From NCBI GenBank assembly GCA_002633005.1, contig NMRA01000084.1, positions 896,849 through 956,848 on the forward strand: DNA of 60,000 nucleotides, read 5' to 3'. A program made the position numbers and the translations under genes. The DNA is from Phoronis australis. Its lineage: Eukaryota > Phoronida > Phoronidae. The notes below the pieces were generated by a model. It saw only the letters and a program-made list of their open reading frames with translations. It did no database searches and had not been told where the DNA came from. This document shows, one piece after another, positions 11,601-23,345 of the stretch (the first letter of the stretch is position 1; every line of letters starts with the position of its first letter).

Positions 11601-14600
11601 ATTCGAATCAGTCTTACAATGAACCCTGTTTATGACGTTGCTCTCGTGTTCCATTTCGGAAGACAAATTTTTCCAAAAATGCAAACTACCATTTCTACGC
11701 TTTGTTTGAATGAACATGGTTACAATGGTCACACGGTACCAATTTCTATGTCGTAGTGGGAAACTTCAGCAAATTTACACACAGGTCGAAAAATTTATCA
11801 CAGGCAGCCTTCCAGATTTCATCTTGGTGCTCAGTATATGACGCACAAGCATGTGATTTGCTGCACGCAGCCGAGCACGTGGTTAGACAACTTTGCATAT
11901 GAAGAAAAAGGGAATAAATAGTTCTATGGTTTTATGCCGTCATTTCTGTCCGTCCATCCATTCGGCGTCCCTTGGTGTATGTGATGAAATTTTGCAGATA
12001 TGTTCCTTTCATTGATGAGTGAATTTTTGAGCAGATCCGACTACCTAGTGGCATGGCCTCTGTGTCGGTTAAGCCATTTATAGGATCATCATGAAAATTG
12101 ACATATACGTTATTACTGAGAAGAGAACATGTGACGATGGTTTTTGAATGGTGGCAACTACTGTGGCACCTCATAGTGGCAGTTTTGTTTTTGTTGTGTC
12201 CATGGCTGTATCTCCTAAACCCTCTGTAGGATCGTTAAATTTGGCAAGTTATTTGTATGAATGTGACATCAGATGGCAATAACGTTCAAACGGATCGGAC
12301 TCCCGCTGGCAATTTTATTTTTCTCTGTTTTCCACTGTATTTTTGGAGTTCCTGTGTAGGTTTAGCAAATAGATTTTTATTAATTAGGCGATGACATCTT
12401 TTTGTTTTCAGATGGATTTGGCTTAGTGTACACCTCCTAGTGGCTGTTTTTTATTATTTTTAGTCTTTTTTGGCATCCATCTATCTATCAACCAAAGCAC
12501 TCTAAGAATTGTTATGAAAATTGTTAAATGTGTTCTTAGAGGGAAGAGCTTGTTGGACTGCTTGGGAAATTTGTCAAGTGTATGATGACGTTTGGACGTA
12601 TCTGACTTCCACTGTGAACCCAAAGGCAGTTTTAACTTTGTTTACGGGTTTGGCAGGTGTTTTCTTTTGACGAGATCATTGCTTGCTATGCACCCCCTAA
12701 AGGCTATTTGAAGATTACTAACATTGCTCCGTTTAGTAAGAATGTTTAAAATAGTAATCCTCCCTTGTATCTGCACTGTATGTGATGCACTCAGTGGACA
12801 CATAATAGCGCTCTTGTTATTTTCTCTACTAACTTGATTCAGTTACAGCAAACCTCCTCTTTAGATAGTTCCCGGAAGGTTCGCTGTAACAAAGTTCAAC
12901 AGTCTGTTGTTTAATATTAGTTTATTAGGTATCACTTTGTGTTGCAGCAAGATGATTTGATAAGCATACAGAGCACCGTGGCTCCTCCAACGATACCCCC
13001 AAGAACTGCAGCAGCCACTACACCAGTAAGGCTTTTAGACACGACTTGTTGAGGTTTATTAATTAAAATTCCATTCTGCTATGAAATTATCCATTTTCAC
13101 TCAGAATGGACAGGTTTTGTTAAATTAACGCATCTGGCTTTGTTGAAGATATGACAAAAACAAGGAAACAAGTCAAATTACAGTAATAATCATTTCTTAT
13201 ATTTTTGCTTCAAAATTTCTAAATATTCAGTCAGTAATATTGATAAGGATCATCTTTTTGACCAGACAAGAATTTGTCAACATTTTTGAAAATTACTTAG
13301 GTTCGCTGCAAACAAAGAGCTATGAGTTCTGCTGGACGTCTTTAGTGAAAGTTAAGTGAGCACTTAGCTCAAGTCTTGGTGTGAAAATACAGCTTTCACT
13401 CAAGGCTTGTTGTCTGCACTGAGCTTTAGTGTCTTTAGTGTGTTAGCACAATTACATGACCTTGTCAAAACCCAGTGGATTGTGATGCCTTTTTTGAATT
13501 ACGTTTTCATAAGGCATTATTTATCATTCAGCCCATTGGCAGCTAAAGCTGGCAGAGGAGGCAGTGTGGCCTGGTTGATAAGTGCCTGCTTTCTTTATTC
13601 GAGGTCGTGGGTTCGAGTCCCACTAGGTCACACTGCTAAACCCTTGAGCCAGGTTTCTAGCTCCTCAGCTCGGTTTTAACCATATATTAATAAAGCATAA
13701 AAATATTTCCAGGTGATCAGTGCAATGGGCCCACATGCGAGGCCTGGGCACGTCTGGTACAACGTGTATCAGACCGCCTGCAATTATTATTTTTTTTAGC
13801 TAAAGCTGGCTTGATTACTTGAATCAATTAGACTTGCTCATTCACTGAATGTGTCTTTATCGCTAAAAAGATTGAGATATGAATTTACTTTTAATGTTAA
13901 CCAGCTGGCCCATTCAAATCCCGAGCCGGTAGTGGGAAGACGACTGGAAAATTTGATGTTCAGCGACTCTCCATCGACTCCACAAACTAATGGAATACAC
14001 TCTGTTTCAAGTCCTCCACCAAGTGAGTTGGTGTTTGGTGCAGTTCGGCATTTACTTTATGTGTGTATAATGGTTGCCATTTACTGAACCTGATCACTAT
14101 GGCTTGAATGGTGTTTTGCCCACACACTAGGTTCCACTTGTTTTGCCCACACACTAGGTTCCACTTGTTTTGTCCAGGCTGGCACTTCTAACAACTCTTT
14201 GGTGTCCATTTCGAACAATTCAACTCATTTTTTATATACAAAATTAGGAAGACGTGTGTGATATTTTGTGTCCATCGATTCATTTTCACGACTTTCGGTA
14301 TTGAATGTGTAAGCAGTCACTTCATAATTTCCTATATGCACAGTGAATAAAAACTTTTAAGTTTCTCAACTGACGGATGAGTGCTATGTGCCCAGTGGTC
14401 ACAGTTTGCAACAGCTTATTTCTGCCGCCATTTTCAGGCTGATGACTGAGATGGTTGTTAGCGAGTGGTATTCTGCATAAAGTCAGTTGTAATCTCATCT
14501 GACTGGCAGGAACTTGGGATAGAGTTTGCGTGGGATTTCTCTCACTTACAGCCATCTTAGTAGTTAGTTTGAGAATAGCAACGGCCATGAGCAGCTGAAA

Positions 14601-17600
14601 GCATTTGCATATAAGGTGTGTGACATTCATCATGTCAGTATTTCATCTTTGGTTGTCAGGTGCTTCTTCTGTCTGCCATGATTGCTTCTAAATGTCAGCA
14701 GTTCATGCTAGATATTAATTTGTGAACGTTTATCAATAACTGGTAAGGCAGTGTTCCTTCATGTTCTAGATGTCACTCATCTGGGGTTGCTAGTAGGTGC
14801 TTTTGTTACAGTACATGCCAAAAGTAATCAAACGAAATACCATGTCCCTGTAATGTCTTGCTGGTCTGTTAGTGAATTGCACTCGCTCTTAGCCATCGTG
14901 ATTCTCTGAGTTCCACATGGGCTCAGCCATTGTGACGGGTGATTCCGGGTCATTTCGTTTGGTTCTGTTTTGGCGATACTGCAGCTGGCTAGTAAAGTCT
15001 GCTTGCTTTGTGTTGGATTTTGTTGGCTTGCTGCATCAAATGCAACTTGAGATGGTTGGTTATTTTTGTAGAAAGTAGTTGTAAGTGTTTTATATGTGTA
15101 TTTAAAATCGGAATGTTGTGATCCAATGTGATGGAGTTGGTTTTGTTGCAGATGTTGTTCTGGTAATGGCAGGTTGAACAGGAGCTGTGTTGGTGCTGCT
15201 TAAGTGTCAAATCAGTGTTTATAATGAGATATTCGGGATTCACTTAGTGGCACTTAAGTGCAGCTAAGTACCTATCCATAGAAATGCCTGTATTTATGTA
15301 AACACTTGAGGCCCATATCCAAGAAATGTTTCCATGCTGATGAACTGTTTTGTACTCTCAAATTATTCAGACATTAAAAACGACATTTCTTCATCAGAAT
15401 TACTTAATGAAAACCAAGTCACACATTAAGACAAACTACAGCTGGAAAAGCAACATTATTGGTCTCGTCTTTATGATGAATTTGCAGCCACCATCACAAA
15501 ACATTGTTTTGTTTGCGATGAAGCTAAGGAATTTTGTTGTAACAGTTTCTGTGGGCTTGTTACTGAATACTGGACCTGGGGTATATTGTGTTCTCAACAA
15601 GGCACTTGACCAAGTGAAGTAATCTAGAACAAAATGGTGTACTAATACCTATCTCTTTAAGTGAAGACGCATGCAGTGCAAATTAGATGAAGCCAAAATC
15701 GCGAACTTTGAATTGCAAGAAGCTGAGTTAACAGCACTGAATATATCTTATGGAGTTACCACTTTTAACTCCATTCAGTCCATGGTTTATTGTGTGTGAT
15801 TTAGGTATCCTTACTCACCGTGTTGAATAATCAAACAATGTGTCTTACACGGAAACAGGTGGATCAGTATGCACCCATTGTATCAGCATGCAGTGGGACG
15901 AGACTTCAAACTCGCACTCAAATTCAGACTGCAGGTTTTCTGTTGGTCTTGTGTGAAGTTAAGCTGGAAAGACTATCTGGAGTCTGACTTTGGAGGTGGA
16001 ATGCCTGCCCCATGTATTTTATATTAAATCTTTTGAATAAGTATTGTGCGCCATCTTAGATTCATCAGTTTGTGCCATATATCTTGATTGTTTTGTCACT
16101 AGGTGTCACAACTTTGTTGAGAACACATTAGAGACTCGTCAGGCATGATGGTAACTTTTTCTTTCTTTGCTTCACTTTGCTTTTATAACGTCCTTCTAGT
16201 TGCTCCGCCCCCTTCTTCTGGTAGAGGTCACAGGTCGTCACCTCACTTAAACCCATCCACGCGACCTCGATCGCCTGCACAAGGTAATGCCAGCAATGCC
16301 CTCTCTTGGTGCTCTGAGAGCTTGGTACTATTTTGTAAAGCTGACTTGACCTAAGTTGTAGTACCTAAATGTTGTTTTTTTTCTTGTTTTGCTAAATTTA
16401 CAAATAATACTGAAATTAAATGAATTGAAATTTAGCTTACTTAAGACACTAGGCAGAAGAAGCAGACCTGTTATAGTGACTGAAAGACCCTTTTACGTTA
16501 GTCAGGGTTGTGAAAATTATGACAAATTTAGCAGTGATTCATGACCTAAAGATCCTCTTAGTAAAAGAGGGGTTTAGGCTGCAACTTAAAAGTGTGACAT
16601 TCAGCCTTTGACAAATAGGTCAACTACTTAAGGAGTGGTGCGCGGAAATCATGACTTTGCTGTCTGCGATAGCTAAAAACTGCTCAAATCTCATTTTCAA
16701 GCTAATTAATCTGTAATTCAAGGATTGAGGGATTTCATGGATATCTTGTGTCAAAACTACTTGTGTCTAGTGTCTCCTAAATTTTTTAATAAAAGCTGTA
16801 ACTTCTATAAAATCTTTAATCTAGTCCCTCTATCACTATGACACGTGTTTCAAAGTATTCTTTACTTGGATTAGAAATGACTTTTGGCCTTGGGAAGAAC
16901 TGACAGTTTGTTATTGCTTGAGATCATGTTTGGGGCGTACAGTGACCTCTATTGCTTGAGATCATGTTTGGGGCGTACAGTGACCTCTATTGCTCGAGAT
17001 CATGTTTGGGGCGTACAGTGACTTCTATTGCTTGAGATCATGTTTGGGACATACAGTGACCTCTATTGTTTGAGATCATGTTTGGGGCATACAGTGACCT
17101 CTATTGCTTGAGCTCATGTTTGGGGCGTACAGTGACCTCTACATATGAGCCTGATCTCAACCGTGAACAAAGACTGTTATATACCCAAGCCCAGAAATCA
17201 CCTTTGAGTAAGGAACAATTTGTGATCATTGTCATAGCGGTTGGTGGTCAAAATTAAGTTATTTGTTTGATGGAAGGAAGGTTAGGATATAAACTCTCCT
17301 ATTTGAGATAGTGGAAATTTATTTTAATTATTTTGCTGTAAGTCGGAGGCTCAGTCCCAAGCTCTAGAAATAGACAACATTGACCGTCCCAAATTTAAGA
17401 GTCACTGAAAAGATGGCAAAGTTACGCACTCTTTAGATTAAATATGCATTGCTGAACTTTGTGAAATATTTTGAATGCTAAAATGGTCGTTGTCCCAAAT
17501 TTCCAGAATCATTTCTGTTGGTCAGAATTTCTGCCAGTGTATCCCAAATTCAAGAGACTCTTGAACTGGAGACTTTTTACGGTAACAGACTTTTAAGAAT

Positions 17601-20051
17601 TGTAATTGGAGATTGCTGTGTAGTTGAGATTTCTTAAAGTAAATGATCAGAAAATTATAGTGAATGTTATTTGCACAATTCATAGCAAAAACATATTCTT
17701 GAAGCTTGCTGAATGCGTGCTGATTCTGGCCATTTACTTAGCTCGATAATATTTAATTCAATGATGCTCAGGGTTCCTGTATCAGAACCATTTGCATGGT
17801 CCATAGACCATGTAGTGTGTGTTATGACAATTTGATCTTCTTGAAAATTTCACAGTGGACAAAATCTTTTATAGGCATCTTTATAAAAGATGACATGTGT
17901 TGATAAAGTACTTTCAATTTTGTTTCAGCTGTGGATGATTTCGGTGCTAAGCCGTTCAACAGTCCTGCTGCTGCAGAAGACCCATTCGGCATGGGGAGTT
18001 TCAATCCCTCTTCCACACCCCACGACATTGATAGACAGCTGCTTGAAATGAACGACATCCAGGTATTGCCTGTCTACTAACTGACTACTTTAAGACATGT
18101 GTTTGCTTGCATCGAAAAGTCCAAATAGGCACTCAGCTAAGTTCTCTAAGTGTTATGTAATGTGGATTGATTTGTGAAACCACTGGTTGTCTTTTCTTAA
18201 TGGAGTTTTAATTTTACTACTGAGTCAATTTTTGGCTTTGATACGAATTGAGAGTGAACTCTATGCTGAGTTCTCAATATTATTGCAAGGAAATTAGGAA
18301 CTTTTCCTTAATTTAAGTCCAAAGTCCCTGCCATTGAAATAAGGGCTCGGTTTTTAGTCGTGTTTAGAAAATGTCATTTATTTAGTGAATGAGGAGCTCA
18401 TAACAAAAATAAAATGCAGAAGATTAGGAAACTCGGTGGAGACCCTATTTGGGACTGCTTCAATCATGCAACCGAGCAATGTAGCCCTTACTAACTATTA
18501 GGGCTTTATTTTCTCACAAAACATTATGCATTGGCATGGTTCAACATTCCTAGCTTATTTGCTTCGTAGGGCTGGGTGATGCAACATATTATCCCAACGA
18601 TAACCAGAATCAATTGATGAATTCTAGGTTTAAGTGGTCCCTAGATTTGAGTAATAAACATGGTTTTTCAACCTGGGCTCACTGAAGTTTTAAAACTTGA
18701 ATTAATCTACTATATTACCATTTTATTTGAATCCAGAATTTATAAGACAATAGTTTAGACTGTCAAATAGTTTATAGTGTTCGCTAACCACATGTTACTT
18801 ATGTGTCAATTTGCATTCAATTGCCAAATCAGGTGAGACAGCAAGATATTTGCATTCTGTTTAACATGCAACAACATTCCGGTAACTGTGAACTGGAAGG
18901 CTCCCTTTTGTCTTGGTTCCCTGAATGACTGAATGGTAAATTAAGTTAGCGCATCATATTCCCACGATGACTGCTGATTGGCTCGCACTGACTGCCATTT
19001 ACGAGATGCATACGTCTAATTGGCTTTTAGTTATCCAGTCCATAGCTGGTGAACATTTCAAGTTCGCCAACTTTGTGCAACATTCAGCTTGTAGATTGTA
19101 ACTACGTCATTAGAAATATCGTTCAAACTATGAGGCATGTTTTTGCGACTTAATCTCCTGTTGTGCCAATCTTAACGCTGAGGCAATTTCCCATTAAGAG
19201 GCATGGGCCTGACTGAAAATGTCTGAAGTTTGTCTGTTGAAATTCAGACTTCAGCAAAGCCAGTACAGAGATTACTTGATAGTGATGGGCACAAAATAGC
19301 TACTTAATACTAGAAAAACGAGCTTTCTGCTACAACTTCTTATTCAGTTGATAAAATTGATTTTTGTGGTATTGAGTATTAACTCTAAAAAAGTCTGCTG
19401 ATGCCAGTCTGTACATATTATTTGAAGGTGGTGGCTTTTCCAGTCCTGCGGAGATCTTGTGTGCAGTACTTTGAACTCTGCGCTGCAATGAATTGCGCAT
19501 GATTACTGTGGTATTAACAGTATGCTAAAATATTGTCAATTATGTTTTCCATGAAAGATATGTTGTAACAACTTAGGCTTTTTCCCTGTTCAAGTTACTT
19601 ACCATTATAGTCATCATAAGGAAGAATATTTTTGGAAAAATATGAGGCCCAACTTGAGAAAGTGAAAAAACGGAAATTTTGTCAATTTTTCCTGAAATTG
19701 ATGAGTTTTTACTGTACATGGTTAAATGTATTTTTAAGATTTTTGTTAGCTTTTACTGAAGTACTGCATCACTGCATCAATTTTGCCCTTTCAATTGTTT
19801 CCATGGCAACAGCTGTGCCATTTGGAATTTAAGGTAATAATGTTTGCACTGTGAAGTGTGGGCTATTGTGCACTGCTCGTCATGTCTAGTGCGGACATTG
19901 CTCAGTATCTGCAGATAATGCCTAGCAGCTTAATTTCAACTGTTTTGCATGCTGTAACCTTGTTATTCATCAGGCTGGATTTAGTCAAGGCTTAGCGTTC
20001 GGAACGTCTGAATTCTCCCTGGCCGAACTGGACCCGTTAAACCACACTTAA
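5560..20051 (+). CDS. GULP1: PTB-domain engulfment adaptor (GULP1/CED-6 type), 5'-incomplete, 11 exons
   Basis: Adaptor for phagocytic receptors (MEGF10/CED-1 and LRP1 type) in clearance of apoptotic cells; cytoplasmic. CDS exons: 5560-5624, 6330-6401, 7559-7657, 9139-9276, 9663-9779, 10370-10474, 12948-13025, 13905-14022, 16200-16283, 17929-18062, 19974-20051. All are flanked by AG/GT and all junction phases agree, giving 361 residues without the start. Residues about 10-160 form the PTB domain: 'FLG' start of a strand, '[15 protein letters not shown]', '[15 protein letters not shown]', and the hallmark '[17 protein letters not shown]'. Residues about 160-190 are a charged coiled coil, 215-300 are Pro/Ser-rich, and the tail has 'LLEMNDIQ' and ends near 'ELDPLNHT', matching the family's 'FCLDPLDS' end. 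The first coding exon is missing. Identification is by recalled family sequence. Confidence 0.95.
6330..6401 (+). CDS. GULP1: GULP1 exon b (FLG strand and helix of PTB)
   Basis: Acceptor 'ttattccag', donor 'gtacaa'. 24 codons in phase 0: '[16 protein letters not shown]' then 'KEAIRKMK'. Confidence 0.92.
6828..7275 (+). repeat. dispersed repeat family A, copy 1 (in GULP1 intron)
   Basis: Diverged copy of a roughly 450-bp repeat also at 22.28 and 24.75 kb. Shared landmarks are the 'agggccttat...acaa' start and the 'tttctgagata' block near the end, in the same order and orientation. Confidence 0.55.
7559..7657 (+). CDS. GULP1: GULP1 exon c (central PTB)
   Basis: Acceptor 'ccctgtag', donor 'gtacag'. 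33 codons containing '[17 protein letters not shown]', the conserved central PTB strands. Confidence 0.92.
9139..9276 (+). CDS. GULP1: GULP1 exon d (PTB core)
   Basis: Acceptor 'tctttcag', donor 'gtaagt'. 46 codons including '[15 protein letters not shown]', the most recognisable GULP/CED-6 PTB signature, ending at '...SDKC' before the last helix. Confidence 0.95.
9663..9779 (+). CDS. GULP1: GULP1 exon e (C-terminal PTB helix)
   Basis: Acceptor 'ttgcccacag', donor 'gtcagt'. 39 codons starting '[20 protein letters not shown]', nearly identical to the vertebrate helix, then a charged linker into the coiled coil. Confidence 0.95.
10370..10474 (+). CDS. GULP1: GULP1 exon f (coiled coil)
   Basis: Acceptor 'ttcaattag', donor 'gtgagt'. 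35 codons with heptad-like '[20 protein letters not shown]', the oligomerisation coiled coil of the family. A single ambiguous base (N) lies 63 bases after the donor. Confidence 0.9.
11938..12450 (+). repeat. diverged CTAGTGGC-type tandem repeat, copy in GULP1 intron
   Basis: Contains three or more diverged units with 'ctgtatctcctaaaccct', 'ggatcgtt..atttggca', 'acggatc.gact' and '(cctagtggc)' landmarks. The same landmarks recur in the array at 42.2-43.4 kb. No coding potential is apparent. Confidence 0.6.
12948..13025 (+). CDS. GULP1: GULP1 exon g (Ser/Thr/Pro linker)
   Basis: Acceptor 'gtgttgcag', donor 'gtaagg'. 26 codons, '[19 protein letters not shown]' then Ala/Thr. The low-complexity linker is supported by splice sites and phase rather than by conservation. 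Confidence 0.8.
13541..13810 (+). mobile_element. tRNA-derived SINE with 13-bp target duplication
   Basis: The body (13554-13797) begins with a tRNA-like part: an A-box-like 'gtgtggcctggttgataag' and a B box 'gtgggttcgagtcccac'. A tRNA-unrelated middle and a T-rich tail follow. The flanks are identical: 'agctaaagctggc' at 13541-13553 and 13798-13810. That is a target-site duplication from LINE-assisted insertion. The element lies in the intron between GULP1 exons g and h, and a truncated relative lies at 52.13 kb. Confidence 0.88.
13905..14022 (+). CDS. GULP1: GULP1 exon h (linker)
   Basis: Acceptor 'aatgttaaccag', donor 'gtgagt'; ends on the first base of a codon. Encodes a Ser/Pro-rich stretch around '[17 protein letters not shown]'. 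The acceptor polypyrimidine tract is weak, so the 5' edge could differ. Confidence 0.72.
14114..14167 (+). repeat. 27-bp unit, two perfect tandem copies
   Basis: The unit begins 'ttttgcccacacac' and is repeated exactly at 14114-14140 and 14141-14167, inside a GULP1 intron. Confidence 0.9.
16200..16283 (+). CDS. GULP1: GULP1 exon i (proline-rich segment)
   Basis: Acceptor 'gtccttctag', donor 'gtaatg'. Phase joins exons h and j exactly. Encodes '[20 protein letters not shown]', a basic Pro/Ser-rich region as in the vertebrate tail. Confidence 0.8.
16912..17139 (+). repeat. 38-bp minisatellite, six copies
   Basis: Units begin 'tattgcttgagatcatg' and start at 16912, 16950, 16988, 17026, 17064 and 17102, with only a few substitutions between copies. 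Located in the intron between GULP1 exons i and j. Confidence 0.95.
17929..18062 (+). CDS. GULP1: GULP1 exon j (conserved C-terminal region)
   Basis: Acceptor 'ttttgtttcag', donor 'gtattg'. Contains 'FGAKPFNSP', '[11 protein letters not shown]' and '[13 protein letters not shown]', aligning with the family's 'FGAEPFDPFN' and 'DIQSKLDEMQ' blocks. Ends in phase 0, so it could splice either to 19974 or to 21313. Confidence 0.9.
19974..20051 (+). CDS. GULP1: GULP1 exon k (canonical last exon)
   Basis: Acceptor 'gttattcatcag'; 25 codons then TAA. Encodes '[20 protein letters not shown]' and ends 'PLNHT', matching the family C-terminus ('EGFKMGLTLEGTVFCLDPL'). Confidence 0.9.
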   Translation, partial: AGFSQGLAFGTSEFSLAELDPLNHT

Positions 20052-20182
20052 GCGTGCATGTGAGTTCTCCCAGCTTCCGACATTGTCATACGAGGTTTGT
20101 TTAATTGGAGGAGTGAGTTGCATGTCTGGCTGCACGCGCATTTTGTTTTTTATCATTCTTGTGCTTAAATCTGTTTTCAAGC

Positions 20183-20188
20183 AATAAA
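20183..20188 (+). other. GULP1: candidate polyadenylation signal for GULP1
   Basis: AATAAA, 132 bases after the TAA of the canonical last exon. Confidence 0.55.
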
Positions 20189-21312
20189 CGCATTAATTGG
20201 CGCTTTGCGGTGTAAATGCAGAGTACCGTAGTTATGCGTTTCTTTCCTCCATGCCCCTGTAATGTACAGTACAGTTTACAGACATTTCGTTGAATCTGCA
20301 TGCCATCAAGTTAGATTCCCACTGTTTTGCAGCAAATAATTCACTCCTAACTTTCCAAAGTCTCCAAACATCCGTGAATGAAAGAGATTGCATTCCGTCT
20401 CTGTCAACTCTGCCGTCTTGCAGATGAGAATTTGAGATTGAGTCAAGCAGCAGTCTCTGTGTTGGTCACACAATGCTAAAGAGTTCTCCAATGTTTGGAA
20501 TTATGGGTTGCCCCATACTGTTTTCCAGACATTTTGGCTTCACCTCATTTTCACCCATTTGACAAAAATATTTGTTAACTGTGCTGCATGAAACTGCAGC
20601 ATTGCCAAGTTGATCAAATCAAACAGTTATCAAGTGAATGGTTTTCTATAAAATTCAACAGTTTTGAAACATCCTTGGATAAATTGTACAGTCTTCTTGA
20701 TTTTTGAGTGAGCGAATAAAGGTAACAAAAGGTCTCAAAAGTAAATTTAAGGTAGATTGAATGTAGCTGGATGCGTTGCTTCCACAACTTAATTTCCATG
20801 TTATTGGCTGCACTTTCTTCACTCTCCTGACCTATGAGTCATCTTGGTCAACCAGAAGACCTCTGATTGGTTGGTTGGTGAATGGCACGTCATCACTTAC
20901 CGAAGGCCTTTGAAGGTTGACCCAGCATCTGTCAGGAGGGAATCGAGTGAGGCCATTGTGAATATGCTCAGTATGAATTAAGGATTTTCAAAGATGGAAT
21001 TTAAGCCCAATACAGTAGAAATCACTTAAGTCTGACATGCAAAGTCGGATCTTCAGATAATTCATTTGTTCTATTTAGATTAATTCGTATACTTTACCTT
21101 CACATACAATGTTGGATTTCGCCTTACTCGGATAAAATGTCTCATTCCGGTTGGATCTGGCTTAATTAGATACTGATTTGATGATGGCTGAAGGCATCTA
21201 TTATTGTACTTTTTAATTATCTATGAGATGATGTAGACAATTTTATACTTATTTCTTTTTAATTCCTAGCTCTTAGCTTGAAATTATTTTTTTAATTTGC
21301 CATCATTTTCAG

Positions 21313-21414
21313 CACGAGGTCGAGGCTGCAGGCTGGCCTTGGAATGTCTTGCGCGAGGAAACAATGGGTGATGGCTTTGACTATGATGAAACTGACATGA
21401 TTCTGTCAACATGA
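21313..21414 (+). CDS. GULP1: possible alternative last exon of GULP1
   Basis: Acceptor 'cattttcag' is followed by 33 codons and TGA, in the phase required to follow exon j at 18062. It would replace the canonical 25-residue tail with one containing 'AAGWPWNVLREE' and an acidic end 'DGFDYDETDMILST'. An AATAAA lies at 21473. The canonical exon k is conserved and this one is not recognised, so it is inferred from splice site, phase and polyadenylation signal only. It could instead be the last exon of another gene. Confidence 0.35.
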   Translation, partial: HEVEAAGWPWNVLREETMGDGFDYDETDMILST

Positions 21415-21472
21415 GCTGAGAAATATCTGATGTACAAGACCGTATTGCCGATATGTATCCGGGTGCTTGCGC

Positions 21473-21478
21473 AATAAA
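21473..21478 (+). other. candidate polyadenylation signal
   Basis: AATAAA, 59 bases after the stop of the possible alternative last exon. Confidence 0.45.
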
Positions 21479-22279
21479 AACACTACACCAAATTTGATTG
21501 CAGTCAACGCTAATTGATTTGCACCAAGAATCAAACTGCCAGTTTTGTTCCATCTTGGGTCAGATTTAAAGTTGTAACATGGATTAATGCAAGAGAGCAT
21601 ATGGATGCCCCTCTACTGTAAAATTGAACAAGTTGTTTGTTGTGTCATATTCATCAAGTCATCATGATTTTGAAGTACACTTAACTATGCATTTAATTGT
21701 TACGATCAATGTCCTCTTAGCTTTTGGTGTTCTGTCTTGTCTATGCAGTAAATCTTATCTTAAATTCCTTTCTGAAAAGAATCTAGCATTGTGGGCCAGA
21801 CGCTTTGTTCATGCTGCATAAAGTAACTAAGCACCGTGTTAGTTCTATTGGAAGATAAATATACATTGGGGCACTGGTTACTGGTGGACTGTAGGTGCTG
21901 CCCAATTATTCAGTTTGGTATGTTTATCACACCTTAACTGCAGCGTCTCCAGTAGATGTATACGTGCAACTAAATGCTTCATCAAATGGAGGATATTTCT
22001 TACAGTTATAAGTGAATTCTTGATGTTTTGTGCGAGTGTTTCGTATCTGTCAAGTTAAGCAGAATTTAATGTCTTCAGGTGCTACGTGATTCGTGAAAAG
22101 GCTGTCATGTACTTTGCAATAAGGAGAGAGTTATATATTACAAGTTACATTATATTGAATATTTAATATATACTCAGTGGTGATATTTCCATGCTAAATG
22201 GTGGCCTGGACATCAGATTGTGTTTGCCAAAGTATTTACCAGATTGTGTAACAAGTGGTCAGGTGGGGTCTGGATACAC

Positions 22280-22760
22280 ACTTTAAGGTTGTGTGGGACC
22301 TTATTGACAAGTCCTTGTATTGAGCCAAATGTCTACAATAATAGAATATTACTCTTTAAAGGTATTTAAGCAGAAAGTCTGTAGAATTTATTTTTTTTAC
22401 TTTATACCAATGTGCCTTGAACTTGGTAATGTGGCCATGTTTTTGTTAGGATTTAGGAAAAGGTACTTGTATAGCAAAACAACGGTATCAGTGACATCCA
22501 AATAAATGTTCAAAAACACTGTTACAATTTTCGAAGTTGACACTTTGTTTTCACCTCGATTTCTACAAAGAAATCACAAATCACATAAGTCCAATTTTTT
22601 ATAGCCCTATGCAAAAGTGGAATACATTTTAATGCTAACAACTCTTAACAGCATTTTTGAAAGCACTGTATCAAGTACATGTGAAAGTTTCCTTTGAATT
22701 TGATAAGCCATTTCTGAGATATGTTCCGGAGATATCCAACTTTCAACATTTTTCATTGGT
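22280..22760 (+). repeat. dispersed repeat family A, copy 2
   Basis: Begins 'ttgtgtgggaccttattgac' and ends after 'gccatttctgagatatgt'. The same ordered blocks occur at 24.75 kb and, more diverged, at 6.83 kb. Confidence 0.65.
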
Positions 22761-23345
22761 TACACATAATCTTAAATGCTTCTAAACTAACACTCATTGC
22801 CATACTTTAAAAGTCCGGTGTCCAAATGAGAACGCAGGTAGTTATTTCCGTGTTTTCCTGACGGTGCAATCTGAGCGTCGAGCATCCTGATGGCTGCATG
22901 CTCATTTTCACTATTGATATCTGATATGCATTACACCACTCTTCATTTGTTTTGTAATTACTGTGCTGTGTCTAATTTGAGTGTTTTTTATGGTTTTTGA
23001 TGACTGATTGTACACTTTTACAACATTCTTTCAATCTATACTTTAGTAATTGTTATAATTCTGAGTCTGACATGTAGCTCCATTCTAATGTTCATTTTGG
23101 CATAACTGTAAAATATATCTAAAGGGCTTAATTGTTATTTGGTAACAATATTGTGACAGTTCATATTATGTTTACCACGGAATAACATTAAAATGATAAT
23201 GCTTGTAAAACCTTGCTGTTCTCAAAGATGTTCAATATATTTATTGCACATGTATTTATTTTAGTGATATTGAAATGACTTGACAACACTTAAAAATAAT
23301 AAAAACAGTCTGTCACATGTTGACTGAGATAAGATACTATACAGG

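Noticed and set aside
13556-13640. functional tRNA gene
   Set aside because: A- and B-box-like motifs are present but embedded in a SINE with target duplications and a T-rich tail.
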